43,291 nt of DNA from contig QIKV01000166.1 of the NCBI GenBank assembly GCA_003233115.1, positions 1-43,291 of the forward strand. The letters are read 5' to 3'. The first letter of the stretch is position 1, and every line of letters starts with the position of its first letter. Below the pieces are notes generated by a model, which worked only from the letters and a program-made list of their open reading frames with translations, searched no databases and had not been told where the DNA came from. Of the stretch, positions 1-8,942 are shown piece after piece. This DNA comes from Oceanospirillales bacterium (GTDB lineage Bacteria > Pseudomonadota > Gammaproteobacteria > Xanthomonadales > SZUA-36). The position numbers were made by a program, and so were the translations under genes.

Positions 1-165
1 CGCGACAGCTATGAAGCCGAAGGGCACCCCTACCACGCCACCGCGCGCTTATGGGATGATGGTGTTATTGACCCGATTGATACACGCCATGTGCTGGGTC
101 TGGCACTGTCAGCGGCCATGAATGCGCCCATCAAAGAAGGCAGGCATGGCATTTTCAGGATGTAA
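1..165 (+). CDS. liuB: 3-methylcrotonyl-CoA carboxylase beta subunit, C-terminal end (partial)
   Basis: The window opens inside a reading frame that runs 54 codons to a TAA. The peptide contains [30 protein letters not shown] and ends HGIFRM, which is the conserved C-terminus of the carboxyltransferase (beta) subunit of methylcrotonyl-CoA carboxylase and its geranyl/propionyl-CoA relatives. The enzyme transfers carboxyl from biotin to 3-methylcrotonyl-CoA in leucine breakdown. The following genes encode the next two steps (hydratase and HMG-CoA lyase), which supports the leucine assignment over geranyl-CoA carboxylase. The start lies outside the window. Confidence 0.85.
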   Translation, partial: RDSYEAEGHPYHATARLWDDGVIDPIDTRHVLGLALSAAMNAPIKEGRHGIFRM

Positions 166-221
166 CCACAGTAATCGACCCGGCCCAATATCCATCATCT
201 GAACCTGCAGGATCAAAACTG

Positions 222-1031
222 ATGCAAACCATACAGAGCACGATAAGCGAGCATGGGGTCCTGACCCTGCGCATGAACCGTCCACAAGTGCACAACGCCT
301 TTGATTCAGCAATGATTCTGGAGCTGACAAAAGCACTGCAATTGGCCGATAAAGAAAGCAATATCCGCATGCTGGTGATCACCGGGGCAGGTTCCTGCTT
401 TTCAGCCGGTGCGGATATACACTGGATGCGCAGCCAGGTCGACGCCAGCCAGCAAGATAATGAGCGTGATGCGCTGCAGCTCGCCGGCCTGATGCGCACC
501 CTGAATTACCTGACCAAACCGACCATCGCCCGCATTAACGGCGCGGCCTTCGGCGGGGGACTGGGCCTGCTCGCAGCCTGTGATATCACCATTGCAGTCG
601 AAAACGCACAATTCGGCCTGACCGAAGCACGCCTTGGACTTGCACCCGCAGTCATATCACCTTATGTGATGCGCTGCATCGGCGAGCGCAACGCACGGCG
701 CTATTTTCTAACCGGTGAGCGCTTTGACAGCCGGCAGGCACAGGCCCTCGGGCTGATCCAGCAATGGGTCCCGGCGGAGCAACTGGATGCGGCCGTAGCA
801 ACTGTCATCAAGCATATACTCAAGGGCGGGCCGCTGGCCGTTGCCACCTGCAAACAACTCATTTACGCCGTTGCCGGACACGACGAGGAAACGCAGCAAT
901 CAATGGATGAGTACACCGCCAGCGTCATCGCCGGGATGCGCATCATGGATGAAGGCCAGGAAGGGCTGGCGGCGTTCCTGGAAAAGCGCAAACCCGGCTG
1001 GCTGGCAGACCGGCACCCGACTTCCAAATGA
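222..1031 (+). CDS. liuC: Methylglutaconyl-CoA hydratase (enoyl-CoA hydratase/isomerase family)
   Basis: A 269-residue crotonase-fold protein, the usual length. The oxyanion-hole segment CFSAGADI is near residues 59-66, the second glycine-rich segment NGAAFGGGLGLLAACD near 106-121, and the active-site glutamate region FGLTEARLGLAP near 132-143. The position between the carboxylase beta subunit and HMG-CoA lyase points to hydration of 3-methylglutaconyl-CoA to HMG-CoA in leucine catabolism. Its stop overlaps the start of the lyase by four bases (ATGA), so the two are translationally coupled. General enoyl-CoA hydratase activity cannot be excluded from sequence alone; the context is the main argument. 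In the Pseudomonas liu order a carboxylase alpha subunit follows liuC, and that gene is absent here. Confidence 0.87.
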   Translation: MQTIQSTISEHGVLTLRMNRPQVHNAFDSAMILELTKALQLADKESNIRMLVITGAGSCFSAGADIHWMRSQVDASQQDNERDALQLAGLMRTLNYLTKPTIARINGAAFGGGLGLLAACDITIAVENAQFGLTEARLGLAPAVISPYVMRCIGERNARRYFLTGERFDSRQAQALGLIQQWVPAEQLDAAVATVIKHILKGGPLAVATCKQLIYAVAGHDEETQQSMDEYTASVIAGMRIMDEGQEGLAAFLEKRKPGWLADRHPTSK

Positions 1032-1927
1032 GCGACTTCGTTACCGTCGTTGAAGTCGGCCCGCGTGACGGCCTGCAGAATGAACCGCAGACCCTGTCGA
1101 CAACCTTACGGGTCGAGTTGATCGACCGGTTGGCACTATGCGGCCTGCCTGTCATTGAGGCCGGCAGTTTTGTCAGCCCGCAATGGGTTCCGCAAATGGC
1201 CGGCACGGATAAAGTCCTGGCCGCTATCGCTGCGCGACCCGGCACACGCTACCCGGTGCTGGTGCCTAACCTGCAGGGCTTCGAACTGGCGCTCGCGGCA
1301 GGTGCAAATGAAATCGCCCTGTTCGCCGCCGCCTCAGAGCGCTTCAGCCAGCAAAATACAAATTGCAGCATCGCCGAATCAATCAGCCGGCTTGTACCGG
1401 TCGCCGAGCGGGCGAAGGCAGCGGGCCTGCGGGTGCGCGCTTATATTTCCTGCGTGCTTGGCTGTCCGTATGAGGGAAATATTGGGGCAGGCGCAGTGAC
1501 TGCGGTCTGCGAGCAGTTGCTGCAGATGGGTTGCGATGAAATTTCATTGGGCGACACCATCGGTACCGGCACCCCTGCTGACGCGAGCACCCTGGTCAGG
1601 GCAGTTGCGACCATTGTACCGATCACGCAATTGGCGGTGCATTTTCACGATACCTATGGACAGGCGCTGGCCAATATCCTTGCCTGCCTGGATGCGGGCA
1701 TTCGTACGGTGGATGCATCGGTAGCCGGACTCGGTGGCTGCCCCTATGCCAAAGGCGCCAGTGGTAATGTCGCCACGGAAGACGTGGCCTACATGCTTGA
1801 CGGCCTTGGACTCGATACCGGCATTGACCTGCAGGCGCTGGCCCGTACCGGCGACTGGATTTCAAAGCAGTTGCAACGCCCCAATAACAGCAAGACCGGC
1901 GTCGCGTTGTGTCACATTAACGATTAA
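1028..1927 (+). CDS. liuE: Hydroxymethylglutaryl-CoA lyase
   Basis: 299 residues, the normal size for bacterial HMG-CoA lyase (MvaB/LiuE). The N-terminal metal and substrate segment VEVGPRDGLQNEP is at about residues 8-20, the metal-binding HFHDTYGQALAN in the second half, and the family active-site signature GLGGCPYAKGASGN after it, with the catalytic cysteine inside. It cleaves HMG-CoA to acetyl-CoA and acetoacetate, the last step of leucine breakdown. The ATG start overlaps the liuC stop, so it belongs to the same transcript. A short gap of 28 bases with a good ribosome site then leads to the next dehydrogenase gene. Confidence 0.93.
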   Translation: MSDFVTVVEVGPRDGLQNEPQTLSTTLRVELIDRLALCGLPVIEAGSFVSPQWVPQMAGTDKVLAAIAARPGTRYPVLVPNLQGFELALAAGANEIALFAAASERFSQQNTNCSIAESISRLVPVAERAKAAGLRVRAYISCVLGCPYEGNIGAGAVTAVCEQLLQMGCDEISLGDTIGTGTPADASTLVRAVATIVPITQLAVHFHDTYGQALANILACLDAGIRTVDASVAGLGGCPYAKGASGNVATEDVAYMLDGLGLDTGIDLQALARTGDWISKQLQRPNNSKTGVALCHIND

Positions 1928-1955
1928 TTTCAGTTCCCAACAAGGAGTTATCAAC

Positions 1956-2723
1956 ATGCAATTAAATGAAGTCAAGGCCCTTGTCACCGGCGGGGTTTCC
2001 GGTCTCGGCCTGGCAGTCGCCAGAAAAATAGTCGCGGCCGGCGGACAGGCCGCATTACTCGACATTAACGATGCCGGCGGGGCTGCTGCAGAAGCAGAGC
2101 TGGGCGCAGCCGTCAGCTATATCCGCACGGATGTCAGCAACGAGCAGGCGGTGCTCGATGCCGTCAGTGCAGCCGTCGCCAACATGGGCTTGATCAATGT
2201 CGCAATGAATTGTGCCGGTATCATCGGTGCCGGACGCGTGCTGGGACGCGAAGCACCGATGGCGCTGGATTACTTTGCAAAAGTTATCCAGGTCAACCTG
2301 ATCGGCAGCTTTAATATCTGCAAGGCCGCTGGTGCTGCAATGGAATCCAACCCGGCGGGCACGGATGGCGAACGCGGCGTGATTATCAGCACCGCGTCGG
2401 TCGCAGCCTTTGACGGCCAGATCGGCCAGGCAGCCTATACTGCTTCCAAGGCCGGTATTGCCGGCATGACGCTACCGATCGCGCGGGAATTTGCCCGTAT
2501 CGGAGTACGGGTCAACACCATTGCGCCTGGAATATTCCTGACACCCATGGCTAACGGCATGCCGCAGCAGGTGCAGGAATCACTGGCTGCATCGGTCCCT
2601 TTTCCGGCCCGGCTGGGCAAACCTGAAGAATTTGCTGATTTAGCAGCCCATATCATGGAAAATAGCTATATTAACGGTGAAACCATTCGTCTGGATGGTG
2701 CCGTCAGGTTGGCACCTAAATAA
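1956..2723 (+). CDS. SDR-family 3-hydroxyacyl-CoA dehydrogenase (HSD10-like)
   Basis: A 255-residue short-chain dehydrogenase. The nucleotide-binding [14 protein letters not shown] is near residues 10-23, NCAGI marks the second cofactor motif, and the catalytic Ser and Tyr-x-x-x-Lys lie in [21 protein letters not shown]. The family type resembles 3-hydroxyacyl-CoA dehydrogenase type 2 (HSD10), which oxidises short-chain and 2-methyl-3-hydroxybutyryl-CoA in isoleucine and fatty-acid breakdown. The start at 1956 is chosen over longer in-frame possibilities because it follows CAAGGAG at a spacing of about six bases and begins exactly at the Rossmann strand. It fits the end of a branched-chain acyl-CoA operon. 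The exact substrate is inferred. Confidence 0.85.
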   Translation: MQLNEVKALVTGGVSGLGLAVARKIVAAGGQAALLDINDAGGAAAEAELGAAVSYIRTDVSNEQAVLDAVSAAVANMGLINVAMNCAGIIGAGRVLGREAPMALDYFAKVIQVNLIGSFNICKAAGAAMESNPAGTDGERGVIISTASVAAFDGQIGQAAYTASKAGIAGMTLPIAREFARIGVRVNTIAPGIFLTPMANGMPQQVQESLAASVPFPARLGKPEEFADLAAHIMENSYINGETIRLDGAVRLAPK

Positions 2724-2734
2724 AGGAGGGGCCG

Positions 2735-3142
2735 ATGGAAACCTTTGCCGAAGTAAGACAGCACATTCTGGATAACCATATGCTGTTTATTGACGAGCCC
2801 TTTCAACTGGCTTTTGATTGCCCGATGGACGATGGCAGCAGAAAACAGGCCATCTTTATCGCAGAGCTGAAAACTTCCGACAATCGCCGCTACCTGCGGG
2901 TGGAAACTCTTATCTGCCCGCTGGCGGATTTTGACGCCGAGAAAGCCCTGCGGATCAACCTGATCCTGCGGGTTGGCTACCTCGCGGTTGGCGACCTGGA
3001 CGGCACGGCTTACGTTAAAATGTGTGAGAACCTGCCTTACAGTTCCCTGGACGGTAAGGAACTGGAATACGTCATCAGCCACGTGGCCCCCATGGCAGAC
3101 CGCATGGAACAGGCACTGGAACCCGGCCATGACATCAACTGA
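2735..3142 (+). CDS. Small acidic protein, possible YbjN/CesT-like fold
   Basis: 135 residues, acidic, without signal peptide or membrane segment. It follows the dehydrogenase by 11 bases with AAAGGAGG just before the ATG, an almost ideal ribosome site. The mixture of an N-terminal helix (about 1-25), beta-strand-rich middle (about 25-110) and C-terminal helix with HVAPMADRMEQAL is reminiscent of the YbjN / type III chaperone (CesT-like) fold; that is an impression from pattern, not a demonstrated homology. The next gene is an MscS channel, and such small proteins do occur beside mechanosensitive channels. No enzymatic motif is seen. Confidence 0.7.
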   Translation: METFAEVRQHILDNHMLFIDEPFQLAFDCPMDDGSRKQAIFIAELKTSDNRRYLRVETLICPLADFDAEKALRINLILRVGYLAVGDLDGTAYVKMCENLPYSSLDGKELEYVISHVAPMADRMEQALEPGHDIN

Positions 3143-3179
3143 CAGGTTCTGAATATCTTGCAAACCGGAGGGAAAGCTA

Positions 3180-4010
3180 GTGGATATTATTAAAAACTAC
3201 ATTACAGACAACAACATAGTTGATTTACTGATTAGTGGTGCGATCAACGTGCTAATCGCACTGGCCATCTTTGTGATTGGTAAATGGGTTGCAAAAGTGT
3301 CCCAAAACACCCTTGAGAATATCCTCAGGAAACGGCACGTGGACGACGTACTGGTAGATTTCCTGGGCACCATCACGGCCGCCCTGGTCATCGTTGTTGT
3401 GGTGGTCGCTGCATTCGACCAACTCGGTATCCCGGCCACCTCCTTTATGGCCATCATCGGTGCGGCCGGTCTGGCCATTGGCCTGGCTCTGAAAGATTCC
3501 CTGTCCAACTTTGCATCAGGCGTGATGCTGGTGCTGTTCCGGCCATTCACCAAGGGCGATTTCATTGATGCCGGTGGTGTCACGGGTACCGTTGATGAAA
3601 TTCGACTTGTCAGCACGACCCTGGTCACGGGTGACAATAAGTTGGTCACCGTACCCAACTCACTGATGTATAACAGCACGATCACCAATTTCTCCGCCAG
3701 GGAAACGCGCCGCCTCGACGTGGTGATTGGCGTAGGTTATGACGATGACCTCAAATTGACCGCCAGCGTGCTGGAAAAAATATGCCGCGAGCACCCAAAA
3801 ATACTGGCTGAACCTGCCACCAATATCTTTATCACCAACCTCGGTGACAGCAGTGTGGATTTTGCTATCCGGCCGTGGGTGAAAAGCGGAGACTACTGGG
3901 GCGTACGCGCAGATTTCCTGGAAACCGCCAAGCTTGAACTTGAAGCAGCGGGCTGCAACTTTCCTTACCCGCAAACCGATGTACACCTGCACCAGGTTTC
4001 CGAGGCCTGA
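3180..4010 (+). CDS. mscS: Small-conductance mechanosensitive channel, MscS family
   Basis: 276 residues, close to E. coli MscS (286). There are three N-terminal hydrophobic helices (about 15-40, 62-85 and 90-115). The pore helix AIIGAAGLAIGLALKDSLSN shows the Gly/Ala packing typical of TM3, followed by the signature FRPFTKGDFID and the beta-domain stretch VTVPNSLMYNSTITNFS. The cytoplasmic cage domain runs to the end. It is expected in the inner membrane as a pressure-release valve. The start is a GTG with GGAGGGAAA nine bases upstream; no ATG gives a complete first helix. Confidence 0.93.
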   Translation: MDIIKNYITDNNIVDLLISGAINVLIALAIFVIGKWVAKVSQNTLENILRKRHVDDVLVDFLGTITAALVIVVVVVAAFDQLGIPATSFMAIIGAAGLAIGLALKDSLSNFASGVMLVLFRPFTKGDFIDAGGVTGTVDEIRLVSTTLVTGDNKLVTVPNSLMYNSTITNFSARETRRLDVVIGVGYDDDLKLTASVLEKICREHPKILAEPATNIFITNLGDSSVDFAIRPWVKSGDYWGVRADFLETAKLELEAAGCNFPYPQTDVHLHQVSEA

Positions 4011-4040
4011 GCGCCCGGACAACTCGATTGGAGAAGCAAT

Positions 4041-4328
4041 ATGGCTAATGAAGGTTATCACGAACCCTTAACGGAACTAAGTGATGCAACGCGCGACATG
4101 CATCGTGCCATCACCTCGTTGATGGAAGAACTTGAGGCAGTGGACTGGTATAACCAGCGCGTCGATGCCTGCAAAGACGACGAGCTGCGTGCTATCCTGG
4201 CACACAACCGGGATGAGGAAAAAGAGCACGCGGCGATGGTGCTGGAATGGATTCGCCGACGTGATCCGGCCATGGACCACGAACTCGGGGACTACCTGTT
4301 CACAGACAAACCGATTGCCCACGGTTAA
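4041..4328 (+). CDS. Encapsulated-ferritin-type (EncFtn) iron oxidase, without cargo-loading tail
   Basis: 95 residues, all helical. The segments SLMEELEAVDWYNQRVDA and ILAHNRDEEKEHAAM match the EncFtn family known from Rhodospirillum rubrum. The ferroxidase residues are present: Glu30 (E32 in R. rubrum numbering), Glu60 (E62) and His63 (H65), together with the family Trp36/Tyr37. EncFtn assembles as a ring of dimers and oxidises Fe(II). Cargo EncFtn proteins carry a C-terminal peptide that loads them into an encapsulin shell; this one ends at YLFTDKPIAHG, right where that tail would begin, and no encapsulin gene lies in the window. The ribosome site GGAGAAG is well placed. The gene sits between mscS and a secreted phytase-like gene. 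Confidence 0.85.
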   Translation: MANEGYHEPLTELSDATRDMHRAITSLMEELEAVDWYNQRVDACKDDELRAILAHNRDEEKEHAAMVLEWIRRRDPAMDHELGDYLFTDKPIAHG

Positions 4329-5490
4329 GTATCTGACACCGCTGTGGCCATCTGTGTTGCTGTTACTGGCAACAGCAACACAGGCTGCAACGCTGGTAGC
4401 CTTTGCTGAGCTACCCGCTGATACATTCAGGCCTGGCCCCACCTCCGGGCAGTTTATCAAACCGGTCAACGGGCGCGAACCGCCATTCCGGCAACGACAG
4501 CCTGTACAGGGCTTCTCCGCCCTGCTCAAGGCTGAAAATGGCACTTATTTCGTTCTCAGCGATAACGGCTTTGGCGAGCGCAGCAATTCATCTGACTACA
4601 TTCTGAGCATCTATCTCATTCGGCCAAAATTTCGAACTGCCAGAGGCGGAAGCGGTGTCATCCAGATCAACCAGGTCATTCAACTTCGCGACCCTGCGCG
4701 ACTTATGCCCTACACGATCGTACGCCAGACAGACCGCCTGCTGACGGGTGCCGACCTTGACCCGGAATCCTTCCAGAGGATGCCGGACGGCAGCTTTTGG
4801 GTCGGTGAAGAATTCAATCCGGCCCTGCTTCATTTCAGTGCTGACGGTGAACTTCTGGCACCACCTTTCATGCTCGCGGGCCTGGCCAGCATGGCCAACC
4901 CATCAGGTAAACCGGCCACCCTGCCCCGCTCGCGTGGATTTGAGGGCATGGCGCTATCCATCGATGGCAAACGGCTCTATCCCATGCTCGAAGGCGCACT
5001 GCTGGATCGTGGGCCCGGGCTCAACATCTATACCTTCGATCTCAAAACCCAACAGTTCGTAAACACCGATGCCAACAGTCCGGATTTTCGTTACCGTCTT
5101 GATGCCGGCGCATCTGCCATCGGAGATTTCACGCTGTTTTCCGCAAATGCCGGACTGATCATTGAACGGGATTCAAGGCAAGGTCGTGCGGCCATCATCA
5201 AGAAAATCTATCGGGTTGATCTTGGCCAGGTGGATGCAAACGGCTTCCTGGTCAAGACCCTGGTTGCTGATCTGTTGGATATCAGGGACCCGCATGACCT
5301 GAACCGGGATGGTAAGCGACTATTTACTTTTCCATTCTGGACCATTGAAGGCCTGGTTGTCATTGACAGCACCACGCTGGCGATCGTCAACGACAACAAC
5401 TACCCCCTTGGACCCGCACGTGAAGCACGCGGTTCAGAACCCGACAACAGCGAATTTATTATGCTTAAAGTTGCACCATTGTGGGAATGA
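4315..5490 (+). CDS. Secreted esterase-like/phytase-family beta-propeller protein
   Basis: About 391 residues if begun at the TTG at 4315. That start gives a clean signal peptide (positive VKY, hydrophobic WPSVLLLLA, cleavage after TATQA), whereas the nearest upstream ATG gives only non-hydrophobic sequence that is an out-of-frame reading of the ferritin gene; there is no nearer ATG. The mature protein has ADLDPESFQRMPDGSFWVGEEF, GFEGMALSIDGKRLYPMLEG and a final IVNDNNYPLGP, all typical of the 'esterase-like activity of phytase' domain family, whose true substrate is usually unproven. It overlaps the ferritin gene by 14 bases and is probably coexpressed, acting in the periplasm or outside. 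Confidence 0.78.
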   Translation: MPTVKYLTPLWPSVLLLLATATQAATLVAFAELPADTFRPGPTSGQFIKPVNGREPPFRQRQPVQGFSALLKAENGTYFVLSDNGFGERSNSSDYILSIYLIRPKFRTARGGSGVIQINQVIQLRDPARLMPYTIVRQTDRLLTGADLDPESFQRMPDGSFWVGEEFNPALLHFSADGELLAPPFMLAGLASMANPSGKPATLPRSRGFEGMALSIDGKRLYPMLEGALLDRGPGLNIYTFDLKTQQFVNTDANSPDFRYRLDAGASAIGDFTLFSANAGLIIERDSRQGRAAIIKKIYRVDLGQVDANGFLVKTLVADLLDIRDPHDLNRDGKRLFTFPFWTIEGLVVIDSTTLAIVNDNNYPLGPAREARGSEPDNSEFIMLKVAPLWE

Positions 5491-5557
5491 ACGGCAAAAT
5501 TCTGAGGGTATATAATAAAATGGCTAACGAGAAAACGTAAAAAATGAGGGAGTAGCA

Positions 5558-5962
5558 ATGAGTAAGCAATTCATTATATCGGCACTTGTCATGTTTCTCG
5601 CGACACTGGTCGTAGGGTTCGTTGTACATGCATCCCTGTTGGGGCCGGATTACGCAGCGCTGCCAAACCTGTACCGCTCAGAAGAAGATTCCGCTAACTA
5701 TTTTCAATACATGCTGCTGGCCCACGTCTTGATGGGTATAGGCCTGACCTGGGTCTATCGCATGGGCAGGGATGACTCAGCATGGATTGGACAGGGCTTG
5801 CGTTTTGGTGCGGCCCTTATCGTGCTGATAACGATTCCGGTCTACATGATTTTTTATGCGGTGCAACCCATGCCCGCAATACTTGCAGTCAAGCAGATTC
5901 TGTTTGAAAGCGTTGGTATGTTGCTCATCGGCATGCTGGCGGCATACGTTAATCGCAGTTAA
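5558..5962 (+). CDS. Four-helix integral membrane protein of unknown function
   Basis: 134 residues with four hydrophobic helices at about 5-27, 52-68, 82-104 and 109-130. The second loop holds NLYRSEEDSANYF before helix two. There is no motif I can tie to a known family. The start has GAGGGAG seven bases ahead. It is separated from the phytase-like gene by 67 bases that include a TATAAT at 5511-5516, which may be a promoter element but lacks a convincing -35 at normal spacing. The next gene is adhC on the same strand. Confidence 0.75.
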   Translation: MSKQFIISALVMFLATLVVGFVVHASLLGPDYAALPNLYRSEEDSANYFQYMLLAHVLMGIGLTWVYRMGRDDSAWIGQGLRFGAALIVLITIPVYMIFYAVQPMPAILAVKQILFESVGMLLIGMLAAYVNRS

Positions 5963-7137
<1,175 letters not shown>

Positions 7138-7138
<1 letters not shown>

Positions 7139-8022
7139 TGACCACGACCCGGGAAATTTCCCGCAGCCGTATATTCGGTGGCCAGCAACTTCGCTTTGCA
7201 CACCGTTCCAGCGTGCTTGATTGTGCCATGACCTTCGGAGTTTACCTGCCGCCCCAGGCAGAATACGAGGCGGTTCCCGCGCTCTACTGGCTTTCCGGGC
7301 TGACCTGTACGGATGAAAATTTTGTCGTCAAGGCAGGCGCACAACGCCTGGCGTCTGAACTGGGCCTCGCCATCGTCTGCCCGGATACCAGCCCCAGAGG
7401 CACCGACCTGCCGGGCGAGCATGACGACTGGGATTTTGGCTCCGGCGCAGGTTTTTACATTAATGCGACCGAGGCACCCTGGTCTGCGCACTACAACATG
7501 TACGACTACGTCACCAGGGAACTGCCTGCGCTGGTCGAGGCCAAGCTGCCGCTTACCGACAAACGCAGCGTCAGCGGGCATTCTATGGGTGGCCACGGGG
7601 CCTTGATATGTGCACTGAAAGACCCGCAGCGCTACCTCTCTGCATCAGCATTTGCGCCCATCTGCCACCCATCGGAATCACCCTGGGGCATCAAGGCTTT
7701 CAGCCATTATCTCGGCGATGATCGCAACGCCTGGCGGGAATGGGATGCCACCCAATTGGTGTCTTCGGTTGGCACGCAACTTCCTATCCTGATTGACCAG
7801 GGAACCGCGGACGAATTCCTCGGTGAAGAACTAAAACCCGGTAACTTCGAGCAGGCCTGTATCGGCACACACCACCCGCTGGAGGTGCGTATGCAGGGAG
7901 GTTATGACCACAGTTATTATTTTATAGCCAGTTTCATCGATGACCACCTGCGCTACCACGCCAGGGCATTGGGGCTAGTCGTTGTTCAACCAAACTCTGG
8001 CCTGCAGGCCAATACTGGTTGA
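7138..8022 (+). CDS. fghA: S-formylglutathione hydrolase
   Basis: 294 residues, slightly longer than the typical 280. The nucleophile motif GHSMGGHGAL holds the catalytic serine, DQGTADEFL holds the acid, and GGYDHSYYFI holds the histidine; YWLSGLTCTDENF is the N-terminal family signature. It hydrolyses S-formylglutathione to formate and glutathione, completing glutathione-dependent formaldehyde detoxification with the preceding dehydrogenase. The start is GTG, overlapping the adhC stop by one base. The last 48 bases overlap the convergent thioredoxin-like gene, so the C-terminal tail beyond the usual end of the family may be a recent extension. Confidence 0.95.
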
Positions 8023-8511
8023 GTAACCTACTGAACGGCTGACTATTTGTCCGTCACCATCAATAACAAAATAGGTGGGGAAAGCCTGGATTTGCCAATC
8101 ACGTGCAGTGTCGGGCCCGCCCAGCAGCACCGGTAGCTTTACACCGGTGGTGGCAATGAACGCCCGCACTTCATCCAGGCTGCTGTAATCGAGCGCCACC
8201 GCACGGGCCCACGGCAGCTTCCCGTTGGCTACCAGTGCATCGAGATTGCCGATGCTATGACGACAAACCGAACACCACGGGGCGAAAAAATACACCACAC
8301 CGGTTTTGCCTGCCACCAGGATTGAATCGGCGCGCATATCATCCAGCCAGGCCAACGCCAGCGGAGGTGTGTGTTCATCACCCGGCAGGTTGCGGGTCTG
8401 CCACGCATTCACCAGCACGAATACCGCTATGATCAACACCACATCAAATGCCAGCGCACCCCAGTAATTCGCCCGCAGAGCCTTCCAGGCGGCTTTAGCT
8501 TTACGCATCAT
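7975..8511 (-). CDS. Membrane-anchored thioredoxin-like (TlpA/DsbE-type) protein
   Basis: 178 residues. One N-terminal membrane helix (about 18-36) is followed by a thioredoxin-fold domain with the active site FFAPWCSVCRHS (Cys80, Cys83) and the cis-proline region IQAFPTYFVIDGDG. The topology suggests a periplasmic disulfide reductase tethered to the inner membrane. The CSVC dipeptide differs from the usual CPxC of TlpA, CcmG and thioredoxin, which should alter redox potential. The start overlaps the stop of the upstream alkyltransferase-like gene (ATGA), and its end overlaps fghA head-on. No cytochrome gene adjoins it; the client is unknown. Confidence 0.85.
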   Translation of the reverse strand: MMRKAKAAWKALRANYWGALAFDVVLIIAVFVLVNAWQTRNLPGDEHTPPLALAWLDDMRADSILVAGKTGVVYFFAPWCSVCRHSIGNLDALVANGKLPWARAVALDYSSLDEVRAFIATTGVKLPVLLGGPDTARDWQIQAFPTYFVIDGDGQIVSRSVGYSTSIGLQARVWLNND

Positions 8512-8873
8512 TCACCCCACAGCAGGCGATCGACGGCGCCACGGTAACCGTAGCGTTCCAGGTCGACTTTGCCATTCAGGAATACCAGTCCCTCGACTTC
8601 CAGCATATCTTTCTGCCGCTGCCAGCCACTTGAATCCTCGGGGAAAGATATCCTGCCCTGGGCGTTGATGACCCGGTGCCACGGCAGGCCCATGCTGCGT
8701 GGTGCCCGCCTGAGCACCTGGCTGACACGTCGTGCAGCACTGGGTATGCCCGCCAGCCTGGCCACCTCGCCATAGGTCAGCACATGCCCGGAAGGAATTT
8801 CTGAAACCACTTTCCAGACACTTTGGTGCCAGTTGCCGTCATCTGTTTTGCCAATCTTTTGGTGCAAATTCAT
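8508..8873 (-). CDS. Alkyltransferase-like protein (ATL), catalytically inactive MGMT homologue
   Basis: 121 residues matching the DNA-binding half of O6-alkylguanine-DNA alkyltransferase: IPSGHVLTYGEVARLAG includes the helix-turn-helix entry, and ARRVSQVLRRAP contains the arginine finger. The reactive-site motif PCHRV is replaced by PWHRVI, with Trp65 in place of the acceptor cysteine. Proteins with this change (E. coli YbaZ/Atl1, yeast Atl1) bind O6-alkylguanine tightly and hand the lesion to nucleotide-excision repair. It is translated just before, and overlaps, the thioredoxin-like gene, which shares no obvious pathway with it. Confidence 0.92.
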   Translation of the reverse strand: MNLHQKIGKTDDGNWHQSVWKVVSEIPSGHVLTYGEVARLAGIPSAARRVSQVLRRAPRSMGLPWHRVINAQGRISFPEDSSGWQRQKDMLEVEGLVFLNGKVDLERYGYRGAVDRLLWGE

Positions 8874-8942
8874 ACTGTATAGTTAGCCGGTTTTTCCATG
8901 GGCAGATTCCCGATTAATAAATAATTTAGCATACCGCACTAT

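Noticed and set aside
5488..5516. Promoter with TATAAT before the four-helix membrane protein
   Set aside because: The -10 is perfect, but no -35-like hexamer occurs at 15-19 bases; kept only as a remark.
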